Notes: a model not told the origin generated them from the letters alone. A DNA stretch of 64,000 nucleotides from Anaerotruncus rubiinfantis (GCF_900078395.1 NZ_FKLA01000009.1:2114083-2178082), one strand, 5' to 3'. Positions 6,453 through 15,528 are shown, numbered from the stretch's first letter. Program-made: numbers and translations.

Positions 6453-7316
6453 TTGAAAATCCTTGACAAGATTATTTTCCCGCTCGCGCTCGCACTGGTC
6501 GTTTCGATCGCCGGGCTCGCGGTGCGCATTGCTGTCCCAACCGCCGCTCAGCCGCAGCCGGAAGGGATCGAGCTGCCGGTCGCAATGTATCACCATATTC
6601 TGAAAGAGGAAGCGCGCCTCAATAAATATACCATCTCCCCCGATGAATTCCGCAGCGATATGCAGTATCTCAAGGACAGCGGCTACACGCCAATCGTCAT
6701 ACAGGACCTTCTCAACTATGTGCAGGACGGCGTCCCGCTGCCTGAAAAGCCGGTGATGATCACCTTCGACGACGGATACGAAAGCTTCCATGAATATGCC
6801 TTCCCCATCTTAAAGGAATTTGGCTTCAAATCGGTCTTTTCAGTCGTGGGAACCCTCGCCGACCAGTACAGCGAGGTCGACGACCACCACATCCGTTATT
6901 CCCACTGCACCTGGAACCAGCTCGGCCTTCTGCATGAAAGCGGCCTTGTCGAAATCCAGAATCATTCTTACAACCTGCATATAAACGACAAGGGCCGCCA
7001 CGGCTCCAAAATGAAATCGGGAGAAAGCGCGCTGACCTACCAGAATATGCTGTTGGAGGACCTTGGCAGGCTTCAGGCTGAATGCGCCGAACATCTCGAC
7101 GGCTACCAGCCGTCCTGCTTCACCTATCCGTTTGGGCAGATCAGCAAGGAGGCGCTCCCCGTTATTAAGCAGCTGGGTTTTAAAGCCGCCCTCACCTGCG
7201 AGGAAAAGCTCAATTACATCACCGGCGACCCGGAACAGCTTTACCACCTGCGCCGGTTCAACCGGCCGCACGGCACCTCAATCCAGACGATTTTCGAAAA
7301 AGCACAGGGAAAATGA
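6453..7316 (+). CDS. Membrane-anchored polysaccharide deacetylase
   Basis: 287 residues: an N-terminal membrane anchor or signal (residues 6-27), a linker, then a NodB-type carbohydrate esterase 4 domain. The metal motif MITFDDGYESF (about 91-101) and QNHSYNLH (about 165-172) give the Asp-His-His zinc triad. Such proteins remove acetyl groups from peptidoglycan or other cell-surface glycans outside the membrane. I choose the TTG at 6453 over the ATG at 6438: GGAAGTGAT at normal spacing precedes the TTG, the same ribosome site as trhA has, while the ATG has none. Confidence 0.85.
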   Translation: MKILDKIIFPLALALVVSIAGLAVRIAVPTAAQPQPEGIELPVAMYHHILKEEARLNKYTISPDEFRSDMQYLKDSGYTPIVIQDLLNYVQDGVPLPEKPVMITFDDGYESFHEYAFPILKEFGFKSVFSVVGTLADQYSEVDDHHIRYSHCTWNQLGLLHESGLVEIQNHSYNLHINDKGRHGSKMKSGESALTYQNMLLEDLGRLQAECAEHLDGYQPSCFTYPFGQISKEALPVIKQLGFKAALTCEEKLNYITGDPEQLYHLRRFNRPHGTSIQTIFEKAQGK

Positions 7317-7319
7317 CCC

Positions 7320-7348
7320 TTGTTTTATGCCGCCCGTGCTGGTATAAT
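7320..7348 (+). promoter_or_regulatory. Promoter of the hydrogenase-maturation operon leader
   Basis: TTGTTT, 17 bases, TATAAT. It starts 4 bases after the stop codon of the deacetylase gene and implies transcription from about 7355. Confidence 0.75.
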
Positions 7349-7354
7349 AAGTCA

Positions 7355-7515
7355 TAAGCAACATCAATTTGACCCGACCCCAAGGGAGCAAACCGCGGAG
7401 GAGGGCTGCAAAACAGAATCGAGATTGACCTGCGCGCAGAGGGTTCGACCCGAACACAAAGGCGGATAGAATCGGTTTTTTCGACGTACCGCGCCTTTTT
7501 GCGCGGTACGTCTTT
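7355..7515 (+). ncRNA. Structured leader RNA with attenuator-like terminator ahead of the TM1266-hydE-hydG genes
   Basis: About 160 transcribed bases with no good reading frame. Small helices can form (GGGT-TCG-ACCC at 7441-7451, CTGC-GC-GCAG at 7431-7440), ending in a 12-base-pair terminator. ACCGCG at 7392-7397 repeats part of the terminator's 5' arm (7488-7493) and could pair with the 3' arm instead, the layout of an attenuator or riboswitch. I compared it from memory with TPP, SAM, FMN, cobalamin, glycine, lysine, c-di-GMP, guanidine and preQ1 consensus cores and recognise none. It could also be a stand-alone small RNA. Confidence 0.5.
7483..7512 (+). terminator. Strong intrinsic terminator inside the hydEG leader
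   Basis: Perfect 12-base arms (7483-7494, 7501-7512) followed by TTTTATTTTAATTTT, just 31 bases before the first start codon of the operon. Confidence 0.85.
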
Positions 7516-7543
7516 TATTTTAATTTTGAAAGGAAGCAAAAAG

Positions 7544-7822
7544 ATGGAAACCAGGATTGCACTTATAGGCATCATTGTGGAAGACATGGATGCCGTCGGG
7601 CGGCTCAACGCCATCCTGCACGATTATAACCAATACATTGTCGGACGGATGGGCATCCCCTACCACCAGAAGTGCGTCAGCATCATCAGCGTGGTGATCG
7701 ACGCTCCAAACGACGTCATCAGCTCGCTCTCCGGCAAGCTGGGGATGGTCCCCGGCGTCAACATTAAAACGGTCTATTCGAAGCTTTCCACCGGAAAGGA
7801 TGGCACAGCTTGCGGGAACTGA
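7544..7822 (+). CDS. TM1266-family iron-only hydrogenase system regulator
   Basis: 92 residues with the ferredoxin-like (ACT/NikR-C-like) fold typical of TM1266 proteins: METRIALIGIIVEDMDAVGRL at the start, then IVGRMGIPYHQK and IISVVIDAP. These proteins sit beside [FeFe]-hydrogenase maturation genes, and are thought to be regulators, but the ligand is not established. AAAGGAAGC precedes the ATG at 7544; the frame is open upstream to 7499 but that part lies within the terminator. The stop codon overlaps the start of hydE by 13 bases, so the two are translationally coupled. Confidence 0.88.
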   Translation: METRIALIGIIVEDMDAVGRLNAILHDYNQYIVGRMGIPYHQKCVSIISVVIDAPNDVISSLSGKLGMVPGVNIKTVYSKLSTGKDGTACGN

Positions 7823-8865
7823 TCGACCGGCTCGAAGCCGAGCGCACCCTGCCACCCGGGGACTTTGTCCGGCTGCTCACCGGCTTTGACCGGCAGCTTT
7901 GCGACTACCTCTTTGAAAAATCCCGCCGCGCCGCGCGGGAGCGCTTCGGGAACCGGGTGTATATCCGCGGGCTGATCGAGTTCACCAACCACTGCAAATG
8001 TGATTGCCTATACTGCGGTATCCGGCGCAGCAACCAAAAAGCCCGGCGTTACCGGCTCACCCTGCCGGAAATCCTTTCCTGCTGCGAAAACGGCTACGCG
8101 CTCGGGTTTCGCACTTTTGTGCTGCAGGGCGGCGAGGACCCGTATTTCACCGACGAACGACTCTGTGAAATCGTACGGCAGATGAAACGCTCCTGGCCGG
8201 ACTGCGCCGTAACTCTTTCCGTGGGGGAAAAAACCGAAAGAAGCTACCATCTGCTGCGGGAAGCGGGCGCCGACCGATATCTGCTGCGGCATGAAACCGC
8301 TGATCCGGAACATTTCGCGCGCCTGCACCCGCCCACGCAGACGCTCACAAGCCGTATGGCCTGCCTTAACACTCTCAAACAACTTGGCTTTCAAACCGGC
8401 GCCGGATTTATGGTCGGCTCGCCCTGGCAGACGCCGGAAACCCTTGCCGCGGATCTGCGGTTCCTGCACGATTTTGACCCGCAGATGGTGGGAATCGGGC
8501 CGTTCATTCCGCACGCGGACACGCCTTTCAAAGATTTCCCTACTGGCGGGCTGGAGCTGACGCTGTTTCTGCTCGGGCTCGTGCGGCTGATGCTTCCGGA
8601 CGTGCTGCTTCCCGCCACCACGGCGCTCGCCACCATCGCTTTGGACGGGCGTGAACGTGGGATTCTCGCCGGTGCGAATGTGGTGATGCCAAACCTCTCT
8701 CCCACCGGCGTACGCGAAAAATACACCTTATATAACGGCAAGCTCTGCACCGGCGATGAAGCGGCTGAAAGCCGCGCCCGACTGCAGGCGAAGATGGAGT
8801 CCATCGGCTACACCCTCACCGCCGAGCGCGGCGATTACCGGCGTCTGAACAGCCCGGAATCCTGA
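7810..8865 (+). CDS. hydE: [FeFe]-hydrogenase maturase HydE (radical SAM)
   Basis: 351 residues, the usual HydE length. The radical-SAM cluster motif CxxxCxxC is C62, C66, C69 (HCKCDCLYCGIRRSN), followed by VLQGGEDPYF and RHETAD, characteristic of HydE. HydE works with HydG and HydF to assemble the 2Fe subcluster of the H-cluster, acting on the cysteine-derived iron synthon to help make the bridging dithiolate. A TTG start overlaps the end of the regulator gene, with AAAGGAT upstream. Next in the operon is hydG. It differs from the closely related PylB and BioB by its position next to TM1266 and hydG. Confidence 0.93.
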   Translation: MRELIDRLEAERTLPPGDFVRLLTGFDRQLCDYLFEKSRRAARERFGNRVYIRGLIEFTNHCKCDCLYCGIRRSNQKARRYRLTLPEILSCCENGYALGFRTFVLQGGEDPYFTDERLCEIVRQMKRSWPDCAVTLSVGEKTERSYHLLREAGADRYLLRHETADPEHFARLHPPTQTLTSRMACLNTLKQLGFQTGAGFMVGSPWQTPETLAADLRFLHDFDPQMVGIGPFIPHADTPFKDFPTGGLELTLFLLGLVRLMLPDVLLPATTALATIALDGRERGILAGANVVMPNLSPTGVREKYTLYNGKLCTGDEAAESRARLQAKMESIGYTLTAERGDYRRLNSPES

Positions 8866-8940
8866 TGGCAAAGCGCACGCTGCTCCAAAGGGATTCCCCG
8901 CCTGCGATAGAGAAAAATGATATGATAGGAGTCCTGCACC

Positions 8941-10353
8941 ATGTACAATCCGAAGTCGAAGATCGCGACCGAATTTATCGACGATACTGAGATCAAGGAA
9001 ACCCTCGCCTACGCGGAAAAAAACAAGGATAACTTCCCGCTGATCGACGAAATCCTCACGAAAGCCGCCACCCTCAGGGGCCTTTCCCACCGGGAGGCCG
9101 CCGTGCTGCTCGAATGCGACGACCCGGCCTACCTCCAGAAGATTTTCTCCCTTGCAATGGACATCAAGGAGAAAAATTACGGCAACCGCATCGTGATGTT
9201 CGCGCCGCTCTACCTTTCCAACTACTGCGTCAACGAATGCCGCTACTGCCCATACCACCATCACAACAAGCACATCGCCCGCAAGCAGCTTTCGCAGGAG
9301 GACATTGTCCGCGAAGTCACCGCTTTGCAGGACATGGGGCATAAACGCCTCGCACTTGAAACCGGCGAAGATCCGGTCAACTGCCCGATCGAATATGTGC
9401 TCGAAAGCATCAAAACCATCTACAGCGTCAAGCACAAAAACGGCTCGATCCGCCGGGTGAATGTGAATATCGCCGCGACCACCGTCGAAAACTACAAAAA
9501 ACTCAAGGACGCGGGCATCGGAACCTATATCCTCTTCCAGGAGACCTATAACAGGGAGAGCTATGAATACCTGCATCCGGCGGGCCCAAAGAGCAACTAT
9601 GCCTACCACACCGAAGCGATGGACCGCGCGATGCAGGCGGGCATCGACGACGTGGGCTGCGGGGTGCTGTTCGGCCTCAATCTTTATAAATACGACTTTG
9701 TAGGCCTTCTGATGCACGCAGAGCATCTGGAGGCGGTGTTCGGCGTGGGGCCGCATACCATCAGCGTCCCGCGCGTGCGCACCGCCGATGACATCGATCC
9801 GGACGAATTCAATAACGCCATCTCGGATGAGATTTTTCAGAAAATTGTGGCCGTCCTGCGTGTGGCGGTCCCCTACACCGGCATGATCATCTCCACCCGT
9901 GAATCCCAGACCACCCGGGAAAAGGTCCTGCATCTTGGCATTTCGCAGATCTCCGGCGCGTCCCGCACCAGTGTCGGCGGCTATGCCGAAAAGGAGGAGG
10001 AGAACTCCGCCCAGTTCGACGTCAGCGACAACCGCACCCTCGACGAGGTTGTCTCCTGGCTGATGGATCTGGGGCACATCCCGAGCTTCTGCACCGCCTG
10101 CTACCGCGAAGGCCGCACCGGGGACCGGTTCATGAGCCTTGTGAAAACGCAGCAGATCGGCAACTGCTGCCAGCCCAACGCGCTGATGACCCTCAAGGAA
10201 TATCTGATGGACTATGCCTCGCCCGAGACCCGCGCAAAAGGCGAAAAAATGATCGCCCAGACCATCCCGCTCATCCCGAACGAGAAAGTGCGCCGCCTTA
10301 CGGCAGAGCGCCTCGCTGACATCGAAATTGGAAAACGGGATTTTCGGTTTTAA
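8941..10353 (+). CDS. hydG: [FeFe]-hydrogenase maturase HydG, tyrosine lyase (radical SAM)
   Basis: 470 residues. HydG splits tyrosine to p-cresol, CO and cyanide for the H-cluster. Radical-SAM cysteines are C96, C100, C103 (YCVNECRYC). The C-terminal auxiliary cluster motif that distinguishes HydG from ThiH, CxxC-x22-C, is present as C384, C387 and C410 (FCTACYREGRTGDRF, then GNCCQPN). TAGGAG lies before the ATG. The 75-base gap after hydE has no terminator, so it is in the same operon; a strong hairpin follows. HydF and the hydrogenase itself are not in the window. Confidence 0.96.
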   Translation: MYNPKSKIATEFIDDTEIKETLAYAEKNKDNFPLIDEILTKAATLRGLSHREAAVLLECDDPAYLQKIFSLAMDIKEKNYGNRIVMFAPLYLSNYCVNECRYCPYHHHNKHIARKQLSQEDIVREVTALQDMGHKRLALETGEDPVNCPIEYVLESIKTIYSVKHKNGSIRRVNVNIAATTVENYKKLKDAGIGTYILFQETYNRESYEYLHPAGPKSNYAYHTEAMDRAMQAGIDDVGCGVLFGLNLYKYDFVGLLMHAEHLEAVFGVGPHTISVPRVRTADDIDPDEFNNAISDEIFQKIVAVLRVAVPYTGMIISTRESQTTREKVLHLGISQISGASRTSVGGYAEKEEENSAQFDVSDNRTLDEVVSWLMDLGHIPSFCTACYREGRTGDRFMSLVKTQQIGNCCQPNALMTLKEYLMDYASPETRAKGEKMIAQTIPLIPNEKVRRLTAERLADIEIGKRDFRF

Positions 10354-10363
10354 AAAGATGCAA

Positions 10364-10394
10364 AAAGCCCCGCCGCATTATGCGGCGGGGCTTT
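10364..10394. terminator. Bidirectional intrinsic terminator
   Basis: 14-base arms around TTA, between convergent hydG and fba. Confidence 0.85.
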
Positions 10395-10409
10395 CCTATT
10401 CCTATCAGT

Positions 10410-11348
10410 TCACGCTTTTCCGGCGCAGCCGAGCACTTCATTGATCTTGTGCGCGACCATCTCCCGCACCGCGTCGCGGGCCGGGGTCAGGTACTGGCGC
10501 GGATCGAAGTGATCCGGATGCTCCGCCATGTGTTTGCGGATCGCAGCGGTCATCGCAAGGCGGATGTCCGAGTCGATGTTGATTTTGCAGACGGCGGAAC
10601 GCGCCGCATCCCGCAGCATCTCCTCCGGGATGCCGATGGCGTCCGGCATCTTGCCGCCGAACTGATTGACAATCGCAACCTGGTCCTGCATGACCGAGGA
10701 AGCGCCGTGCAGCACGATTGGGAAGCCCGGCAGACGGCGGGAAACCTCTTCGAGGATATCAAAACGCAGCTGCGGTTTCTGGCCGGGTTTGAACTTATAT
10801 GCGCCGTGGCTGGTGCCAATGGCGATGGCAAGCGAGTCAACGCCGGTCTTGGAAACGAATTCCTCGACTTCGGCCGGGTTCGTGTAGGAGGCGTCCTCCG
10901 CGCTCACGTTGACCGCGTCCTCGATTCCGGCAAGCTTCCCAAGCTCCGCCTCGACGACCACGCCGCGGGCATGCGCGTAATCGACCACCCTTTTGGTGAC
11001 CTCTATATTCTCCTGGAAGCTGCGGGAGCTGCCGTCAATCATAACCGAGGTGAAACCGCCGTCAATGCAGGATTTGCAGGTTTCAAAATCCGGGCCGTGA
11101 TCCAGATGCAGGGCGATCGGGATGTCACCGCTGTCCGCAACAGCCGCTTCCACCAGCTTGATCAGGTAAACGTGCTTTGCGTACTTACGCGCCCCAGCGG
11201 ATACCTGCAGGATAACCGGCGCTTTCAATTCGGAAGCAGCTTCGGTGATCCCCTGGACGATTTCCATGTTGTTGACGTTGAACGCGCCAACTGCATAACC
11301 GCCATCATAGGCTTTTTTGAACATCTCGGTAGTAGTTACCAACGGCAT
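10410..11348 (-). CDS. fba: Class II fructose-1,6-bisphosphate aldolase
   Basis: 312 residues. Zinc-dependent aldolase of glycolysis and gluconeogenesis, cytosolic. Class II hallmarks: NVNNMEIVQGI near the start, the zinc site HLDHG (about 81-85), GFTSVMIDGS, EAELG, GTSHG (about 178-182) and LHGASS (about 212-217). The ATG at 11348 (MPLVTTTEMF) is chosen because AAAGGAG lies upstream and this is the usual family N-terminus; the frame is open 8 codons further. Single gene. Tagatose- or other ketose-bisphosphate aldolase is a less likely alternative. Confidence 0.9.
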   Translation of the reverse strand: MPLVTTTEMFKKAYDGGYAVGAFNVNNMEIVQGITEAASELKAPVILQVSAGARKYAKHVYLIKLVEAAVADSGDIPIALHLDHGPDFETCKSCIDGGFTSVMIDGSSRSFQENIEVTKRVVDYAHARGVVVEAELGKLAGIEDAVNVSAEDASYTNPAEVEEFVSKTGVDSLAIAIGTSHGAYKFKPGQKPQLRFDILEEVSRRLPGFPIVLHGASSVMQDQVAIVNQFGGKMPDAIGIPEEMLRDAARSAVCKINIDSDIRLAMTAAIRKHMAEHPDHFDPRQYLTPARDAVREMVAHKINEVLGCAGKA

Positions 11349-11506
11349 GTAAACACAACTCCTTTTCCTCATTCGGGTTACTATTCTGTGACCGTTTTGA
11401 TTATAACATTTTCACGGGAAAATACAAGCTGATTTGGTCACTTTTGCTCAATTGTTCCGAAAAGTCCGGATTCCATCCCAAAGATGCGTTGTAAATGCAC
11501 AAAAAG

Positions 11507-11540
11507 CCCGGCGCCAAAACCTTTGTTTTGGCGCCGGGCC
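11507..11540 (-). terminator. Terminator of the MacAB-like export operon
   Basis: A 14 to 15-base-pair GC-rich stem with a short loop, followed on the minus strand by TTTTT. Confidence 0.9.
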
Positions 11541-11555
11541 GGAAAGGGAACCTGT

Positions 11556-12839
11556 TTATTCGTAGCGCAGCGCCTCGATCGGATCAAGTTTTGCCGCTTT
11601 GTTCGCCGGATAATACCCGAAGAACACGCCGATTCCCATTGAAAAAGCCACCGCGACCAGCACGATCGAAAGCGAAGGCCAGCCCGGCGCGCCGAGCGCG
11701 ACCGAACCCAGCCGGCCGAGCGTCGTGCCGAGCAGCACGCCGATCGCCCCGCCGATGAGGCAGATGATCATCGATTCGACGATAAACTGCACGCGGATGG
11801 CGCTGTTTTTCGCGCCGAGCGCCTTTCTGGTGCCGATTTCCCGGGTGCGTTCGGTGACCGAGACAAGCATGATGTTCATGACGCCGATTCCGCCAACCAA
11901 CAGCGAAATCGCCGCGATCACCGAGATGGCCAGCTTCATGGTATCCATCATGGAGGTCATGCTGCCGATCATGCTGTCCATATTTTCCGCGAAGACCTCC
12001 ACGTACTTGTTGCCGCGGTAGAAAGCCTTGTTAAAGAATGCTTCGCTTCGCTGTGCGAAGTCCTCCACGTCCACACCGGGTTTTGCCTTGACTTGGATAC
12101 CGTAGTAGTTCTCAATCGTATCGCTCGCGCCGCCGTCCAGAGCGATCTGCTTGGCCACTCCGGTGGGCACAATCACCAGATTGTTGGTATCCCCCACCAT
12201 CCCCGCCATCATACCCGTGACCTCATAATGATAGAGGCCCACAATAGTGAAAGTGTAAAGCCCCTGGGAGGCGCGCACCTTGATCTCCTGACCAAGCGCC
12301 TGCTGTTGGGGGACGCCGGGGAAGAGCTTCTCCGCCATCTTTTCCGAGATGACCGCCACCTGTTTGTCGCCGCTGACCTCCCGTTCGGAGATATCATGCC
12401 CGGCAACGATTTCAATGTTCTGAATGCCAAGGGCGTTCGCGTTGATGCCAAGCATATTGATATCTTCCTGTTTGCGGCCCACCTGAACCTGCCCGGGGCC
12501 GACATTCACGGTGGCGCCCCAGACGTCAATTTCATCTCCGAACTGTTCGTTGTAGATTGCAAGCATTTCGTCGCTGATGTAATCTTCCTTTTCGTACTGG
12601 CGGTTCCAGTTGGTATTGCCGTTTTCATCCGGCTTATCAGTGATCCTGAGCTGAAAGCTGTTCGCGCCCATGTCCGCAAAAACACTGGTGACCGACGCTG
12701 TCATCGAATCACCCACTGTGACGATCGTGATGACCGACGAGATGCCGATGATGATGCCCAGCATGGTTAAGAGCGCGCGCATCTTATTTGACCGCAGGCC
12801 GTTGACGGCGAGCTGGATGTTTTCCCTCAGGTTAAGCAT
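11556..12839 (-). CDS. MacB-type ABC transporter permease
   Basis: 427 residues: one N-terminal membrane helix (NKMRALLTMLGIIIGISSVI, about 19-38), a large extracytoplasmic MacB-PCD domain of about 230 residues, then three C-terminal helices (about 290-415) with the FtsX/MacB end motif TREIGTRKALGA and ANKAAKLDPIEALRYE. These are mechanotransmission exporters rather than channels. The true start is the ATG at 12839, overlapping the last 8 bases of the ATPase gene (ATGCTTAA); the frame remains open upstream inside the ATPase gene but is meaningless there. Last gene of the adaptor-ATPase-permease operon. The exported substrate is unknown. Confidence 0.92.
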   Translation of the reverse strand: MLNLRENIQLAVNGLRSNKMRALLTMLGIIIGISSVITIVTVGDSMTASVTSVFADMGANSFQLRITDKPDENGNTNWNRQYEKEDYISDEMLAIYNEQFGDEIDVWGATVNVGPGQVQVGRKQEDINMLGINANALGIQNIEIVAGHDISEREVSGDKQVAVISEKMAEKLFPGVPQQQALGQEIKVRASQGLYTFTIVGLYHYEVTGMMAGMVGDTNNLVIVPTGVAKQIALDGGASDTIENYYGIQVKAKPGVDVEDFAQRSEAFFNKAFYRGNKYVEVFAENMDSMIGSMTSMMDTMKLAISVIAAISLLVGGIGVMNIMLVSVTERTREIGTRKALGAKNSAIRVQFIVESMIICLIGGAIGVLLGTTLGRLGSVALGAPGWPSLSIVLVAVAFSMGIGVFFGYYPANKAAKLDPIEALRYE

Positions 12840-13563
12840 GCACCGCACCTCCCTGCCGCACACCGGTAATCTGCCCGTCGCTGATGGTGACGATCCGCTC
12901 GGTTTCCGCGGCCAGCTCCGGGTTATGGGTAATGAGCACGATCGTCTTGCCCTGTTCCTGATGCAGCCGGTGGAAAAGATCCATGACCAGCCGTCCGGTT
13001 TCACTGTCAAGCGCGCCGGTCGGTTCGTCCGCGAGGATGATCGACGGGTCGTTTGCCATGGCGCGTGCAATCGCCACACGCTGTTTCTGACCGCCGGAAA
13101 GCTCGTTTGGCTGGTGTTTCATCCGGTCGGCCATCCCCACCTGCTCAAGCAGCTCTTTAGCGCGCGCGTTGCGCCTGCCCGCCGGGACACCCGCATAGAG
13201 CATCGGCAGCGCGACATTTGAAAGCGCGCTGGTGCGCGGGATGAGGTTAAAGGTCTGAAAAACGAACCCGATTTTGCAGTTTCGGATTTCAGAAAGCATA
13301 TCGTCCGGGACATCCCGCATCGGGACGCCATCGAGGGTATAATCGCCCAGCGTAGGGCGGTCAAGCGCGCCGACGATGTTCATCAGTGTCGACTTGCCTG
13401 AGCCGGACTGCCCCACGATCGAGACAAATTCCCCTTTGCGCACCGTGAGGTCGATGCCCTTCAGAATGGTGAGCTCATTCGGCTGGCCGATGTAAAAGCG
13501 CTTAATGATTCCGCGCATGTCAATAATCGGACGCTGCGCGGCGTTTTGCTTCATGTCACTCAT
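12832..13563 (-). CDS. MacB/LolD-type ABC transporter ATP-binding protein
   Basis: 243 residues. Walker A GQSGSGKST (51-59), Q-loop VFQTFNLIP, signature LSGGQ (155-159), Walker B ILADEPT with TGALDS (176-186) and switch His in ITHN (213). It powers the neighbouring FtsX-type permease. The start overlaps the adaptor gene by ATGA, and the end overlaps the permease by 8 bases, so the three subunits are translationally coupled and probably made in fixed ratio. Antimicrobial-peptide or drug export is the common role for this gene layout in Firmicutes but cannot be shown here. Confidence 0.94.
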   Translation of the reverse strand: MSDMKQNAAQRPIIDMRGIIKRFYIGQPNELTILKGIDLTVRKGEFVSIVGQSGSGKSTLMNIVGALDRPTLGDYTLDGVPMRDVPDDMLSEIRNCKIGFVFQTFNLIPRTSALSNVALPMLYAGVPAGRRNARAKELLEQVGMADRMKHQPNELSGGQKQRVAIARAMANDPSIILADEPTGALDSETGRLVMDLFHRLHQEQGKTIVLITHNPELAAETERIVTISDGQITGVRQGGAVHA

Positions 13564-15242
13564 CCGGCCACAGCCACCCCATTCATCGCCGCCATGCCTG
13601 CCGGCAGCGGCCTTACTTCGGTTCCGTCGGTGATACCGGCGGGGCTTGAAATAATCGGCATGCCGTCGGTGAGCTCCGGTGCGGAAATTTCAAGGTAAAA
13701 GTCGGTCTCCATCCCCGCCTGTACCGGGATGGATTTGGCGATGGTCCGGCCTTCCCCGTCGGTCGTAGTGGTATAAACGACCTCCTGCCCTTCCTGGTTT
13801 GTTGCAACCGCCTCGAACGGCACGGCATAGACGCCCGCCTTTTCAGCCGCGATCACATTGAGACGCACATTCATGCCGACACGCAGGCCGGAATCCTGTG
13901 ACAACAGCGAAACGTCGGTTTCAAACTCGACCGAACTGCTGTCGCTTTTGGTCGAGCCGTCCTCTGCCTTGACCGCGGCCGGATAGATCTTCTGCACTTC
14001 GCCGTCAAAGACCTGTTCCCCGGTCGCATCCGCTTTGATTTCGGTTTTCATGCCTTCCTTTACGGTTGCCACATCATATTCCTTGACAAAGGTCTTGACG
14101 ACCAGGCTGTCGGTATTCTCGATGACAAACAACAGCGAACCACTCGCGGGCGCGCCTTCTTTGGCGTAGACCGCGGTGACCGTACCGGAAATCGGCGCGA
14201 CGACGGTCGATTCGGCAAGATCCTTCTGCAGCTGCTTCAATTCGAGCTGGCTGACCGTCTGATCCGCTTCAAGTTCGCTGCCCTTGATGCTGTCCTCATA
14301 GCTGTCGAGGCTCTGGTTCACCGAATTCTCGATGGAGTTTTTGCTGGCGAGCGCGTTTTCATACGCGATCCGCGCGCGGCGGTAGGACCGGCGCTCGGCG
14401 GAAAGCTCGTCGACCGCGCCCTCCGCGTTAAGCAGCACCCGGCGCGCTTCGTCATAAGCGTCCTCTTTGGCTTTGAGCGCATCGTTGAGGTCCTTCTTCT
14501 CCTCGTCGGTCGCGTCTGGGTCTTTGAGCGCATTGTTATATGCCTTTTCCGCGTCATCGCGCTCCCGCTCCGCCTTGTAGAAGGCTTTTTCCGCCTTGGT
14601 CAGGTCATCGTCCGCGCTGGTATGTAGATCCTCGGCGTCATTATACTCACTGCGCGCATCGTTCAGCTCCTGCTGCGCGTTGCGCAGGGCGTTTTCCGCC
14701 GCGAGCAGTTCCGCGTCAAGCCCGGTATCGATATTATTCTGGGCGTTTTCCAGCTTTTTGCGGTTGACTTCAATGTTATGTTCATTGAGTTTCGCGGCCT
14801 GGGCGATCGACGCCTGCTGCTTTGCAATGGAAAGCTCGAGGTCCTCGGTGTCAAACTGCGCGAGCACATCGCCCGCTTCCACCCAGTCCCCCACCTTGAC
14901 GTTCACGGTCTGGATGAGGCCTCCGCCGCTCACCTTGGAATATACCTTGGCGGAATCGGCGCTTTCGATCGTGCCGGAAAGGCTGATCTGGTTGACGAGA
15001 TCGGTCTTTTCCAGTGTGGTGGTGGAAATTGGCAGCGCCGTATCCTTCGGCCCAAAAACCTGAAAGGCTCCAAACCCGCCCACAACCACAAGAATCACCG
15101 CCAGGATAATCCATTTCTTTTTGGGCTTTTTACGGGTAAACCGGCTGATCTCCTGCTGGATTTGAACATCCGGCTCAGGCAGCAGGTCGATTGCGGTCTC
15201 CTGCCCCTCGGCCTGAGGTTTTTTGTCGGTAGTCTCCGTCAT
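13560..15242 (-). CDS. MacA/HlyD-type efflux adaptor (membrane fusion protein)
   Basis: 560 residues: a cytosolic N-terminus, one membrane helix (about 44-63), a barrel-sandwich/lipoyl half motif (GGGLIQTVNVKVGDWVEAG), a very long charged coiled coil (about 140-340, with many A, E, D, K, R), the second lipoyl half (VVAPISGTVTAVYAKEG) and beta-barrel domains. The coiled coil is longer than in most Firmicute MacA-like proteins, which suggests it spans a thick wall. AAAGGAG stands 8 bases before the ATG. First gene of the export operon. Confidence 0.9.
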   Translation of the reverse strand: MTETTDKKPQAEGQETAIDLLPEPDVQIQQEISRFTRKKPKKKWIILAVILVVVGGFGAFQVFGPKDTALPISTTTLEKTDLVNQISLSGTIESADSAKVYSKVSGGGLIQTVNVKVGDWVEAGDVLAQFDTEDLELSIAKQQASIAQAAKLNEHNIEVNRKKLENAQNNIDTGLDAELLAAENALRNAQQELNDARSEYNDAEDLHTSADDDLTKAEKAFYKAERERDDAEKAYNNALKDPDATDEEKKDLNDALKAKEDAYDEARRVLLNAEGAVDELSAERRSYRRARIAYENALASKNSIENSVNQSLDSYEDSIKGSELEADQTVSQLELKQLQKDLAESTVVAPISGTVTAVYAKEGAPASGSLLFVIENTDSLVVKTFVKEYDVATVKEGMKTEIKADATGEQVFDGEVQKIYPAAVKAEDGSTKSDSSSVEFETDVSLLSQDSGLRVGMNVRLNVIAAEKAGVYAVPFEAVATNQEGQEVVYTTTTDGEGRTIAKSIPVQAGMETDFYLEISAPELTDGMPIISSPAGITDGTEVRPLPAGMAAMNGVAVAG

Positions 15243-15483
15243 CTTGTTCGCTCCTTTATTCGCATAATGCGATATTTCTCCTTGGTGTCACACCGACTAT
15301 CATACAGTCGGAATATGAACTGGATTTTAATAAACAGAACAGCTGGGTGAAAAAAATGTGTGGAAATGTATGGCTTTGCCGTCGCATTGTAAAGATACAC
15401 CTTCCACCAGCTGGAAAGTCAAGGCTTTCCGGCCTCTCCAAACAAAAAAACGAGCATGCACCCCATTCAACTTCAAATTTGGC

Positions 15484-15528
15484 AAAAAAAGATGGAACGG
15501 CCTGCAACTACATCTCGCAAACCGTTCC
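15484..15528 (-). terminator. Possible second terminator of the surface-protein transcript
   Basis: Seven-base arms GGAACGG / CCGTTCC with a 21-base loop, followed on the minus strand by ATC and seven Ts. The long loop makes it weaker than a classical terminator. Confidence 0.4.

Noticed and set aside
11556..13079. Permease frame extended to 13079
   Set aside because: The extra 80 codons lie inside the ATPase gene in another frame; the ATG at 12839 with the ATGCTTAA overlap is the true start.
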